From Xylaria sp. FL1777 (lineage: Eukaryota > Ascomycota > Sordariomycetes > Xylariales > Xylariaceae): DNA of 30,508 nt. This document shows, one piece after another, positions 11,173 to 22,000 of the stretch. The notes below the pieces were generated by a model, which was not told the origin of the DNA, did no database searches, and saw nothing but the letters and a program-made list of their open reading frames with translations. The DNA lies in NCBI GenBank assembly GCA_022578965.1, contig MU400864.1:1-30508 (forward strand). The letters are read 5' to 3'. The translations under genes were made by a program, and so were the position numbers. Within the stretch, counting starts at the first letter, position 1; every line of letters begins with the position of its first letter.

Positions 11173-11204
11173 CAAACCTGTTATATTAATGTATAATAGG
11201 TTTG
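11173..11204. repeat. 13-bp imperfect inverted repeat
   Basis: CAAACCTGTTATA, a six-base spacer, then TATAATAGGTTTG, with a single mismatch that is G/A type. It lies in a slightly less AT-rich island (about 11,100-11,210) and could be a remnant of a transposon end. No partner was identified. Confidence 0.6.
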
Positions 11205-11930
11205 TTACATATAAATAGCAAGTTTAATAAACATTAAATATAGCTTAGTATTTAAAAGCAAAAAAGTTAATAAAAGCTAAAATAATTAAATTAATAAATA
11301 CTTAATATAACTATTTATAGTAGTTTAATAATGTTTTATAAATAAAAACTACTATTATAATATATAAAATATTAATATTTAAAAGCTAATATATTATATA
11401 AATAGTTTATTATAATATTTATATTAAAAAGTCTACATAAAAATAATGCTATTAAAAAAAGAATTAAGCTAAAAATTTAATTAGTTATATAAAGATAAAA
11501 AATAAGTTTATTAAAGCAGGAAATACTATAAAGTCTGTTTTTTAATTAAGCTAATATAAGCATTATATATTTATAAGATTATATGTTTATATTAATTTTT
11601 TATATGTTTGTATTAATTCCCTTTATATATTTATTTATAGTTAACTAAAGTACTTAAAATTATAAAATATATAATTAACTTTTTTTAAAAAAATTAACTA
11701 TATTAAGCTATTATATTTTCTTTTTTTTTTTTAAATTTTTTATTTTATTGTTTTACTTTATTTTATTTCTTATAACGTTAATATAAGGTTTTCTTTTTTA
11801 TTACTTTATAATGCAGAAAACCTTTAGCTATAATAACTAATGAACTTAATGTTATATGCTATTACTTATATTTAACAGTATGATATGGAATTTGCTAAGG
11901 CTATGACCGAGCAATAACTGCATTTACTTC

Positions 11931-13457
11931 TTAGACTTCAACCTGTTTTAAGCAGTGGTCAACCCAATCGTAAAAATCCGTTGCCATCCAGTTAGAGAGG
12001 ATACGCAAGACACCCAGCAGACGATACGCGTCTTTAAGATTGTCAGTGGATGCAATGTTAATAGGCCCGCAGACCTCGTAATGCGAGTCCATCTCGAACG
12101 CGAAACGGAGCTGCCATGTGGAGGCTGCAACTTCTATGATTGGCAAGACGGGGGAAGCATGCCGTTCGCTTTCGTCCGAGCATGGAAACTCAGAGACACG
12201 GCTATACCATGAGGACAACCATACGCTGAGTTGAGCCAGAGCCTCGGAAGACTTCTGGCTGTTTATTTTCGTCTCGATAAATACACCCGACGGCATGTAG
12301 CACAACGGACCATAGGAGGACTGATTGAAACTTGGATAGGCGAGCGCGTTTAGAAATTTAACTATGCGTGAAAGAGGCAGTCTCTTGTTGTCGTCATCAT
12401 CCTCTTTGCCACCTCCATCACTGGGCGTGACCAAAGGTTGCAGGACCATAGCATAGTCAATCAGCTTACTGGTGGGGGACGAAAACTTCTGGTGACTAGA
12501 TAGCGGTGGCAAATATTCCTTCGCGATATTAGCGCGAGTGATGTTTTCGACACCAACACCTGGTTCATGCAGAACGGCGAGTTCAAGCATACGTCCGTGA
12601 ATTTGTTCATTCCAGCTTGCCTCCGCTCGAGCAAGTTCGTTGTATTCTTGAGTTGTGTCTACAATTTTGCGGAGTGTATCAAGTTCCGATAGAAGCGATT
12701 GAAGGTGGAGGAAAACGGGCAAGAATTCGTCTGTTTTACTCTTGATTCGTTGGCCGGATGGCAGCAATGATTTAAACGCTGTGCTAATCAAGAATTTGGC
12801 GGAATCCAATAGCGATCTGGTATCTGAAACGTGGGGGGGAAGTCGCTTTGCGTAGGGTGTATCGTCGTCATCGAGTTCTAGCTCAGAGTCTAAAATGTCG
12901 CGAAGCTCTATTGGCAAATAGCCCTTGCAACAGATCGTGTTAATTTTTTTGAAGAGATCTCCTGACGCCGTCCCGTGTTGCCGCATCCTTCTTCCGAGTT
13001 CTGCGATAGACATCCTCTTCAAATGGATGGGTTTGTCCAATTTCGCCAGGTCCCTTGCCTGTTTCACAGGGCTTGTAGAACCAATATAGCTTGAGCTCGT
13101 AACCGAAGTTTTCGAGGAACGGGTCGGAGAACGAGGAAACGAAGTAGGAGCAGTGATCTGTGCCAAGCTATTAGACAACACCGACCTCGATCGAGTTGTT
13201 AAGACCGAAGTAACGGGCGCCCGAGGCGTGGTGAAAGGATCGTTAGACTGATCCGAGCCGCCGCCATTGTCGTGTTGAGGCTTGTCATCGTCAAGTCGCG
13301 AAGAGTCGCTGACGAAGTCCCGTGTCGTCTTTTTCTTTGGGCTTCGTGGCATTGTTGACGTCGGGTTATGGTGATTGTGACTAAGAGAATAAGGTGGTGG
13401 TGGAGGTGAGCTCGAACAGACGTCGCACAGCCAGGCCAACACTGTCCTTGAATCCAT
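11931..13457 (-). CDS. PD-(D/E)XK nuclease-fold domain protein (fungal PDDEXK_12 type)
   Basis: This 508-residue protein of unknown substrate has the PD-(D/E)XK nuclease-like fold common in ascomycetes. The start is the ATG at 13,455-13,457 (MDSRTVLAWL; A at -3, G at +4). Upstream in-frame sequence opens only with TTG, and family members usually begin with a short x-VLxWL segment. The N-terminal ~150 residues are Ser/Pro/Asp-rich and probably disordered. The C-terminal half carries Asp334 in DYAMVL, the SFNQSSYGPL block, Glu395-Thr-Lys397 in VFIETK, then QLSVW and a Trp-rich end (LSNWMATDFYDWVDHCL). Asp, Glu and Lys are the expected catalytic set, so it may be active. There is no intron and no internal stop. 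It ends about 50 bp from the AT-rich block yet shows normal composition. A link to the biosynthetic genes is not indicated. Confidence 0.85.
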   Translation of the reverse strand: MDSRTVLAWLCDVCSSSPPPPPYSLSHNHHNPTSTMPRSPKKKTTRDFVSDSSRLDDDKPQHDNGGGSDQSNDPFTTPRAPVTSVLTTRSRSVLSNSLAQITAPTSFPRSPTRSSKTSVTSSSYIGSTSPVKQARDLAKLDKPIHLKRMSIAELGRRMRQHGTASGDLFKKINTICCKGYLPIELRDILDSELELDDDDTPYAKRLPPHVSDTRSLLDSAKFLISTAFKSLLPSGQRIKSKTDEFLPVFLHLQSLLSELDTLRKIVDTTQEYNELARAEASWNEQIHGRMLELAVLHEPGVGVENITRANIAKEYLPPLSSHQKFSSPTSKLIDYAMVLQPLVTPSDGGGKEDDDDNKRLPLSRIVKFLNALAYPSFNQSSYGPLCYMPSGVFIETKINSQKSSEALAQLSVWLSSWYSRVSEFPCSDESERHASPVLPIIEVAASTWQLRFAFEMDSHYEVCGPINIASTDNLKDAYRLLGVLRILSNWMATDFYDWVDHCLKQVEV

Positions 13458-14196
13458 AGTTGTCAGGAACTGGTAAGCCACGGTCGGGGAGGTATGTTGG
13501 GTACCCAATGGTGGTGTATGTGAAGAATGCTATCGTTCATGGAGATCCAAAACCAATAGGAGAGTAAACTAACAAAGCGTTGGCGCGGCAACTCTTATCT
13601 CCGGCGCTAACAAAAGCTCCGGCCGTGTTAGCGGCGGGTACATCCATACACAGATACAGCGGTATAAAACGTGCCTAGCTAAGTATTATGGGCTTTTGTG
13701 GCTCCGAGTCCCGCTTTGCCGCCGGAGGAAAGGCAGGAGGTTTTTGGTGCAAGTATCTCGAAATAGAATACTTCTTTCGCGAGCGGGTCACGTTTTAGCG
13801 TCCCTATAATAAAAGTTCTAATCATTGCTAGGCTAATAAACAGTGCAAAATCTTTAGCGGTTTTTGAACGCGTAGATTATCTGCCAAGTGTAAGCGGCCC
13901 GTATGAAATGCCAACCCTTTTTTACGGACTGCTACCAACTGCTACAGACTGCCACAGACTGCCAACCGAACTGCCCATTCAATCGAAGCTCTGGCCAGCT
14001 TGGTACCCAAGCGGTATGAAGCCAAGCTATACACACTATGTGGAGTTGCCAAGGATGATTAGAACTTTCTGCTGGGACCTTCGTAGGTATTGCCAAGATT
14101 GCGGGGACTGGGCGCTAACATAGCACTTCAGTCCAATATCTAATAACATGTGATGCGTAGGTTTTTTCAACTACCACCCCTTCTTTATAAGGCTTA
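13458..14196. other. Intergenic region: 5' flank of the nuclease-fold gene, 3' flank of the PKS
   Basis: Both neighbours read leftward, so this holds the promoter of the nuclease-fold gene and the 3' flank of the PKS. The plus-strand open stretch at 13,908-14,123 spans a short tandem repeat and has no recognisable domain. I see no RNA gene or transposon end. Confidence 0.6.
13928..13967. repeat. Four tandem 10-bp units
   Basis: ACTGCTACCA, ACTGCTACAG, ACTGCCACAG and ACTGCCAACC follow one another without gaps, and a further ACTGCC occurs at 13,971. The period of ten is close to one helical turn. No function is known. Confidence 0.8.
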
Positions 14197-16033
14197 TTAG
14201 CTAACTAGCAAATCTGAAATGAACTTTGTAGCCCATTGCAATGCTGGAAGAAACTCTTGCATGTATGCTAGAGGGGCTGAAATACTAAACTTCATAAACT
14301 CATCACGGATCCCACAATGCACATACACCGCCCGTTCCCCCTCGACAAGGAAACCGCCCTCATCCCAGTCCGCGTCTGGGTTGTCGTCGTCGCTCTCGGG
14401 CATGAACCCTACCTTGAGATCCTGTTGTGGACCGCCGCGGCGTGTAGCCTCCCAGGCTCTCGTGCCGAATACTGAGTGCGCCGCAGCGGCGCGCTCTTCG
14501 GGAGTCATCACGGCTAGGAGGGCATACATCTGGCGAACGAAACCGTGACCACGCGTGGTGGAAGCCATAGACCGCGTGTACGACGTCGCCGCTTTGCTGA
14601 ACAGCTCCCGCAGCTCATGGATGTCGTAGTGTGCCTTATTCCCGTCTTTGGCGCTTATGGGACCCCTGCCCACAGCTTCTAAGAATTCGCGCACGGGAGT
14701 CGATATAGTCTGCATCCAGTCGACGCGGCCGCGATGGAATTTGGCTACAGATGCGACCTCCCACGCGGGGCGGATTAAGCCGTCTGCGTAATAAGCCGCC
14801 AGGATGCTAGCCAAATGCGCTGTGGCGCTTGGTGGTGCACGGTGGTTGCGTAGCATGGGGATACTAAGCTCCTTGGCGTAGACGTATTGATGATCAACAG
14901 GCTGGTAGTAGCCGCTGAGATGCTGCTGCATTTCACCAATGCGTTGAAGCACCGATGAGCTCGGCATCCAGGTATGTTTCTTCAGCGAGTAACGCATCGA
15001 TGCCGGCTTTTCAGATAGAGTGTTTTTGTTCGGCAGAGGGGTGAACAACGCCCGAGTGACGTGCTTTTGCAGTCGTCGTACGTCCATTCCATCGAGTTTC
15101 GAATGCTCAAATATCGCGGCTGATAGCCCGTTGGCAGTCACGGCGAATTGGACAGGTTTGTCCATCCAGCGATTGTTCATGGGTCGATCGTAACCATTGA
15201 CGAGAAATTGTGCATGACGTTCTGCCGATGATTCGGGACTTTCATCGTCTAGACATACTACAAAGACACACCCGTCGATTGCATTTAATATTTCATTGTT
15301 CTGCGCGGTTGACTCAAGGTCCTTGCGATTCTGAATATTGATGGAATTAGTACTCTGAAGCAACTTCTAGAAGGATGTACAAGGAAGGGGGGAAGCTACT
15401 TACTAAAGCCCAAGCATCGCGTTCATCACCCGTCAGGATGCATACTGGCGGTTTATACTCCTGAGACAGCTCAAGGATCTCCCGGTATGCTGCATATGTA
15501 GCCAAAACGTCCGGCTGCTCTGGAAGCTTCAGTTCAAAAACAGAGCCATGTCGAAGAACAACGAGAGTTTGATTCGGTTGGCTCCTCTTATTTGTATCTG
15601 TATGGAGTCCAGGCACTCGAGTAGAATAAAAGTGCCAGTCCCGACCGGCCTCACTGATGGGATTTCCATACATTAGATCGGGACGCAGCTCTCCAGACAT
15701 CAACTTCTGCGCATACTCGAGTGCGGAAACCGTAAGAATCGCTGCTCGCAGCCCTTGAGTATGTTCTGGTGCATTTAGGGAATGGCCGACAGAGAAACTC
15801 CAACTCTGCAGTGGCTGGCGTTGTTCAAGCCAGATGAGCCGCTCATAGTTATCTGCAACGGCCTCAGGACCTATCTCTTCGACTCGCCGTTGGATGCGTG
15901 GTCCTAGGTCATTAATAAAGTCTTGTATAGCCGTTTTGGTGTCTTTCTGATCCTCTGGACTGTCAATAGCAAGACGAGATTCCTCGAAAAATCGGAGAGT
16001 TTCTTCTAGAGGGATGACTGGCAAGGGTGGAAG
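14197..16033 (-). other. Carnitine acyltransferase-like domain of the PKS
   Basis: The domain opens with LPPLPVIPLEETLRFFEE, the usual start of choline/carnitine acyltransferases, and crosses the second intron. The catalytic histidine is kept (IFEHSKLDG, codon 15,103-15,105). By eye-alignment to animal carnitine acetyltransferase, residues contacting carnitine are changed: the Tyr-x-Ser pair reads Trp2805-x-Val2807, the Thr of GRT reads Val2818 (GRVDW), and the Ser-Thr-Ser motif is replaced near KVGF. This suggests a nucleophile other than carnitine. The length, about 580 residues, is normal. Confidence 0.85.
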
Positions 16034-19000
16034 GCTGGCTCGGGCATCCTGGCCGCCATTTGACGATACTCCATTAATCCCCATTTGATCTTTTAGACCC
16101 GATTTCGCATCTGCTACCTCTCTATGGCCATTATTCAACATGTTTCCCGTCTTTCCTTCCCCGGCGGCAGTGGCAGCACTATTCGGTAAGGGATTAGATA
16201 CTTTCTTGGAACGTGTCATGATTTTGGTGGCGAGCGTGTGAATAGATTGGTCGATAAGCAACTCGGATGATTGCAAGGGCGCATCAAACTCGCGCATGAG
16301 CCAATTCCGCAACTCAATTGCTACCAGCGAATCTAGTCCGATTGACAGTAAAGACCCATGTCGTTGATCAAGCTGTGCCGCTTCACTAGAGACGAGTTTC
16401 CCTAGCTGAGAGGAGATAGCATTGCTGATGTGATTGACTATGGCGTCACTATCTCCTTCAGCTACGACATCCGTAAAGGATTGAACAAGTGAGTTCTTAG
16501 TTGATGTGATCTCTGCAGTTGTAGTTGTTGCCGGTGGATCATACACGTGGCAGAACATGGCGGAGCAAAATGTTCCATTTCGTGCCGTCGTTCCTGAGAG
16601 TGATATGCTATTAAAGCCGATGATAGCCTGGGGAAGTCGTGCCCTCCTGGCAGCGTATCCGAGCGTATAGTCAAGTATGCGAGAGAGCTCGTCACTGCGA
16701 ATGGCTCTGAGGCCGGCTCTGGGTAAAGCGCCCAACCGTGCCCCATGGGTGGCCGTGTGAAATGCATCATCAATCCACCCTAGACTCATCGACATGAAGT
16801 GACACGAACTATCTTTTCGCATGTACGATATGGCATCTTGAACAGAATTGCCTGCATTATAGTTAGACTGGCTGCGAGCACCGACAATATTCACCGTAGA
16901 TGACAGCATAATAAAGAAACGTAAGTACGGTGAAGCGAACGCTTGCTCCAACGCTACCGTGCCGTCAATCTTGATACGACTTGCTGCCAGAAAGTCATTG
17001 TGTGTCATAGAATCAAGCGTCCGATCCTGTGCCGTTTGTTTAGTCATCTTTACCTTAAGTGTGATTACTGAGCGACTTACCTGTAAGATAGCTGCAGATT
17101 GAATAACACCTCGTACCGGTGGTATGTTGCTATCAGCCAAACTCCTTTTTACCCTATTCATATCCTCTGGCGAGTTAATATCACACTTGAAACAATAAAG
17201 GCAACTGTCTGGCTGAATTGCACGTAGTTCTGACTGGAATGCACGATGAAGCTCCTTAGTCGCACCACTCCTCGAGAGGGTAACAAAATGCTTTGCCCCT
17301 CGTTGTGCTAATAACAAGAATAAACGCCGGCCCATATCGCCCAGGCCGCCTGCAATGACAAAGGATACATCACCAATTGATGTTGGGTCAAGTGATGGTT
17401 CAGGCGGCACTTTGCACAAAACTTTAGAGCCTGGATCTGCGCGCAGCAAGATTCTTGACATGCTACTAGATTCCCCTTCATGTATCGCTTCAGTGGCCTT
17501 CGATATGGGATGAGTGCGTATCACCAGCCCATCGATAGGGAGAAAGGCTAGAGTGTTCTCGATCAGCGGCATCAATCTGGCTACGAAGTTGATGTTGTCA
17601 TCTCGAATAAGCTGTGCAATGTTGCAGACGCTGACTACAGCATTTCTCGGAAAGCTGATTCCGATTTTTTTGAAGATGTTCGATTCGTCTTCGAGGAAAA
17701 CTATATGACGAAAGGGGTCCAAGCCAACGAGGTATTCTGGCGGCATAGGGTCATGATTTGCCACGACAAGTGCTTGGTATTGGCATGGTACTGTTCCAAA
17801 GGAAGATGTATCGGTCCTAAGAATATCATCGGATGAAAAATCTGCCTGTTGTTGCAACAATTCTGCCTCTCCGCTACTAGAAGCAGTGGCCAAGACGTGA
17901 GCTCTGATTGATCGGGCGACAGCCACTGCAGCTCTTCCGATTGCTGTCAGGGCACCATGAACAACGATTGTTTCCGAGGGCTGAGTACGGCAGATCTCTC
18001 TGATAGCACAGCAAGCAGAAGCGATATCGAGAAGTAATGTGGTAGCTACCTCCGGATTCATATTACTCGGAATGCGAGCGACAGATCCGGAATGAAGCCG
18101 TGGGCGACTCGTACATTTGGTTGGCCCTAATGCGAGGACTTGGTCCCCGGGTGCTAAACCGGCAGCATTGGGCCCTACTCGGGATATAACACCTAAGTAT
18201 TGGCCAGGTTGCTTTGGGCTTGAGGTGAGTTTAGGAAGGGCGAAACCTCGAGTCTCGATTTCAACTTCATTGTCGCCCAACTCCGTAGCTGCGTCTACAT
18301 CATCAATAAAGATAGGGGCTTCACCAAATTTACTGCCAAGATAAGATGCAAGGATGAGGGGTCGTGCTTTATCATGGAAACAACATTCTTCCACGGCGAT
18401 GGAGGAAGGGTTGCTAGAACCGACAATGCTGTTTAGATGCACGCTGCGGCGTAGTCGTGGTACGGTGACCGTCCCGTCTGTGGATATGCGATACTCGCGC
18501 TCGTGCCGGAGCATTGGCCTCGACCCAACCACGCTTCGGACACAAGCTAGAAGAATATCCGAAAGACGATGAGCATCAGAGCTTCTATTTGATCCCAGTA
18601 GAGCAGTCGCAACATGCACTGTTACCAGGCGCAGTTCGTCATTTTCAGCATGAGCAGTCCGACCAACGCCAGTGATTTGATGCATAGAAATTGGATTATT
18701 CGGACTAATCCAAACGACACGAGAAGGCAACTTCAATAATTTAAGTGCGGTATTGAAGCAGCTTGAGTCTGAAAGGATAGGCTCGGGTTGGTCTTCGATA
18801 ACGACGAATACGACGTCTGAAGTATCGTTTCTAGCACTTTCAAGATACGGAGAAGCTGTAGATAGTGAGTTCACAAAAACGTCGATACCGACTCCGATCA
18901 ATTTTGCTTTAATGTGGGATACTGCTGGAGATAGGCTGTCGGCTCCCTCATTCGAATGTGTAAGAAGCACTACTTTTTGAAGATCCATCAACCATGCTTT

Positions 19001-22000
19001 TGAATCAGCCCGTCGAGCCACCATCACCAAGCTTTTCCGGCTTTCGTCGTAGAACTCGAATTGTACCGTGATAGCGTATTTTGGGGTTTCGAGTTCTCGT
19101 CGCCAGTTTTCTTCTAAAGAGTTCTTCACTTCGCAGTCAATGATTATGATCAGAATCCCGTTAGGATTGACAAGCTCAGATGCAGGTGTCAAGTAGAGCT
19201 GTAGCTCACTGGGCGACAATATAACGGCATCGTATGAGTCTAGCTGGAATCCTTGTTGTTCCAGGTTAAGATCGGTATCGAAGCTACAGTACCGAACACC
19301 GCTGTGTATTCTTTGTTCGCTCGAGACGACATTATCGGTTGAGGTTATGATATCGTAAGTTGCTAAAGTCGAGTTATGCTTGAAAAAGGATTGGTGCACG
19401 AGGTGCGATCCAACCCCTGGAAACTCGAGAACCGAGAGGTTTGCAGCTTTATATGATATATGCGCAACAACGTCGTCTAGAGTCCTGTTCAATTGCCAAT
19501 CCTCAGAACGGCAGAAGTCGATATCCGATCGCCATTGCATCTCATAACATATCCCCTCTTCGGGCTTGGTAGCAGCTGATGTTAGACTTCGCATCTCCAT
19601 TCCCGATATAGAAGCAACAGATCCTTGAGAAGTCCTGACGCATATATCACCAATTGAGGCTTTTGGGCCTATCGGGGAAAGTTGAGTTGTCACGGAGATC
19701 TTAGCTCCGGGCTGATTCAGCTGTAGATCAGCGGGGGATATTAGAAGCTCGCGAATATTGACTGGCATGACCGAACTGGGTCCCAGACGTCGGTGAATTA
19801 AAGGTAGGGCTGTATGTAATATGATGTCGAGCGTTGAGGGATGAATGATGTGTGCTTGTTGAAATCGCTGAGGCATGATTTCCGCTACGCTAGGTATTCG
19901 CACAGTGGATGTGGCTACTGAGAAGTCTGGTGCCGCAATGAGAGACTGAATTCCAGAGAACAACGGCCCGTATTCGTTCCCTGCCATCGAGAGCTCGCGA
20001 TAGAGCCCGTCTTTTGCAAAAACGGCCCCTTGATCCACAGGCTGCAGATCTGTATTTCTGAAGGCTTCCTCTGTTAGCCGGCCCTCTACCACTCCCGTGC
20101 AATGCTCTTGCCATAGACCATCTGAAAGGGCCGTGATGCAGAATGAAAATTCGAGGTCGGAACTGTGTAAACGCTTAAAGCTAAGCTGCATCTCAACCAC
20201 ACCGGGGGAATCCGGCACGACTAATGCTCGGATAAAAGATACGTCACGAAGCGATAACACAAAGAGTGCTTTCTGGGCATGGTCCTCGCGTTGAACTTGC
20301 ATAATCGCCTCGATGGCCATGCACAGATACCCCGAGCCCGGAAAAATTGCAAGGCCATCGATGACATGATCAGAAAGCCAAGGCAACGTAGACAATCGTA
20401 CCATATGTCTCCAACGCCGTTCAATCGGTGTCGAGCCAGGTATCCTTACTCCAAGGAGATCGTGATATGGAGTAAGTCGTGTGCGGTATTCCTTGCTGAG
20501 TCGGGATTCGTACCAGTGTTTCGTAGAGTGGTCCCAAGCATATGACGGGAGATCTGGGCAGATGATACCACCGTCGCTGTCAGGAGTGAGAGCGAGCACT
20601 TGTTCAAGATTCACGCTGAATCCCCTCTCAAAGAGACTCCCTGCCAGTGCTAGCGCACTAGATACTGCGTTCGTTTTCCTTTGCAATACAGACTGGTATT
20701 CGAAGTCGAGTTTAATAGTACGCTCTGCGGCGAGACACTGGCGGACTATTCCGGCCAGTGCAGGATGTGGACCTACTTCAACAAAGAAGACTGGTCGCCC
20801 CAGGGCGGCGGTATGGCAATGAGAGGTGACATTCGCCACCGCCTGGCTAAAGCGGACCGGTGATATCAAGTTCGTCGCCCAGTAATCAACTCCAAAATTA
20901 GAAGATTTCCTTAATCCAGTCACGGATGAGATGAATATTGTGTCTCTCTCAGCTATTTCCTCTTCGTTGATTTCAAAGTCAAGGCCTTCAAGCCGCCGGC
21001 GGTATTCGTGTGCAACAGCCTGCATGTGATGCGAGTGGTAAGCCGTATCTACCATCAAGCGGCGGTGGAAAACACTCGCATCAGAATCACTTATCAAAGT
21101 CTCAAGTTCTTCGATAGCATCGGTGTCCCCGGACACGGTCGTATTCTTGGGGCTGTTAATGCAGGCAACGCATGCGACGCCCCTGGTGAGCTGTTTGAGA
21201 TAAGGTGTCACAGCCTCTTCGCCCAGCCCGACCGCCATCATACCACCACGGTGAAGGCCAATCTTCTTGACAGCCTCAGACATGAACCCTCGGTGGTACG
21301 CTACAGCCACGGCTGTGCGATGCGAGATATAACCCGCAGCATACGCGGCAGCAATTTCTCCACTTGAATGGCCGACCACTACCTGTGGATGCACCCCTTG
21401 GCTTCTAAGAAGAGCAAGCAGCGCTACCTGAACTGACGTAGTCATGGCCTGGGCTCTTATAGCCATGTTGATAACTCCAACATCTCCACGTGCGCCTAAC
21501 AGCTCCTCTTCTAGGTCCCAAGGAGCCCCCAGCTCTACCAATATATCACGCGATTTCCGGATTGAGTTGCGGAAAGGAGAGGATTGCGTTGTATCTCGTA
21601 GCAGTTCGCGCCCCATTCCGGTCCATTGGGCACCTTGGCCGGTAAATACGAAGACTATATACGGCTGCGTTGCGATTGGTTTTATTGGTAGTCGCTCCGG
21701 TCCCTGGCTCAGAGCTTCCTGGAGTGAGAGGTGGTCTGATGCTGTGAAGCTTAGCCGCCAGGGAAAGGCAGAGCGCCGCTGGGACAGGGTGTATGAGAGA
21801 TCTTTCAAAGAAGTGTCTGGGTGGTGTTCAACCCAGATCTTATAAGTACTCATCGTCGAGAGGAGTGAGCCACGGCTATTAGCTGAAAGGACGAAAAGCT
21901 GGGGTCCGCGATTCCGTTCAAGAAGATGCTCTTTCTCGGAGACATCGTTGTCTCTCGCAGGTTGCCATTCCGGCAGCGTGAGGCAACAATGAGCATTTGT

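Larger units (their letters stand above)
10041..11880. other. AT-rich RIP-type DNA without a recognisable gene
   Basis: No supported coding feature. The 81-codon minus-strand open stretch at 10,505-10,750 is nearly all Phe, Leu, Asn and Lys codons and is best explained by composition. The expected 3' LTR of element B should be here but I could not delimit it. Local structures are the duplicated palindrome at 10,811-10,893 and a hairpin at 11,173-11,204. Confidence 0.7.

Noticed and set aside
13457..13508. Extending the nuclease-fold protein upstream to 13,508
   Set aside because: The codon at 13,506-13,508 is TTG, not ATG; the ATG at 13,455-13,457 has a good context and family-like N-terminus.
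13908..14123. 71-codon plus-strand open stretch between the nuclease-fold gene and the PKS
   Set aside because: It spans the 10-bp tandem repeat, has no domain and no supporting signals.
14197..15363. A separate acyltransferase gene next to the PKS
   Set aside because: It begins with TTG, lacks the first part of the domain, and joins the PKS exon in frame through a canonical 73-bp intron.
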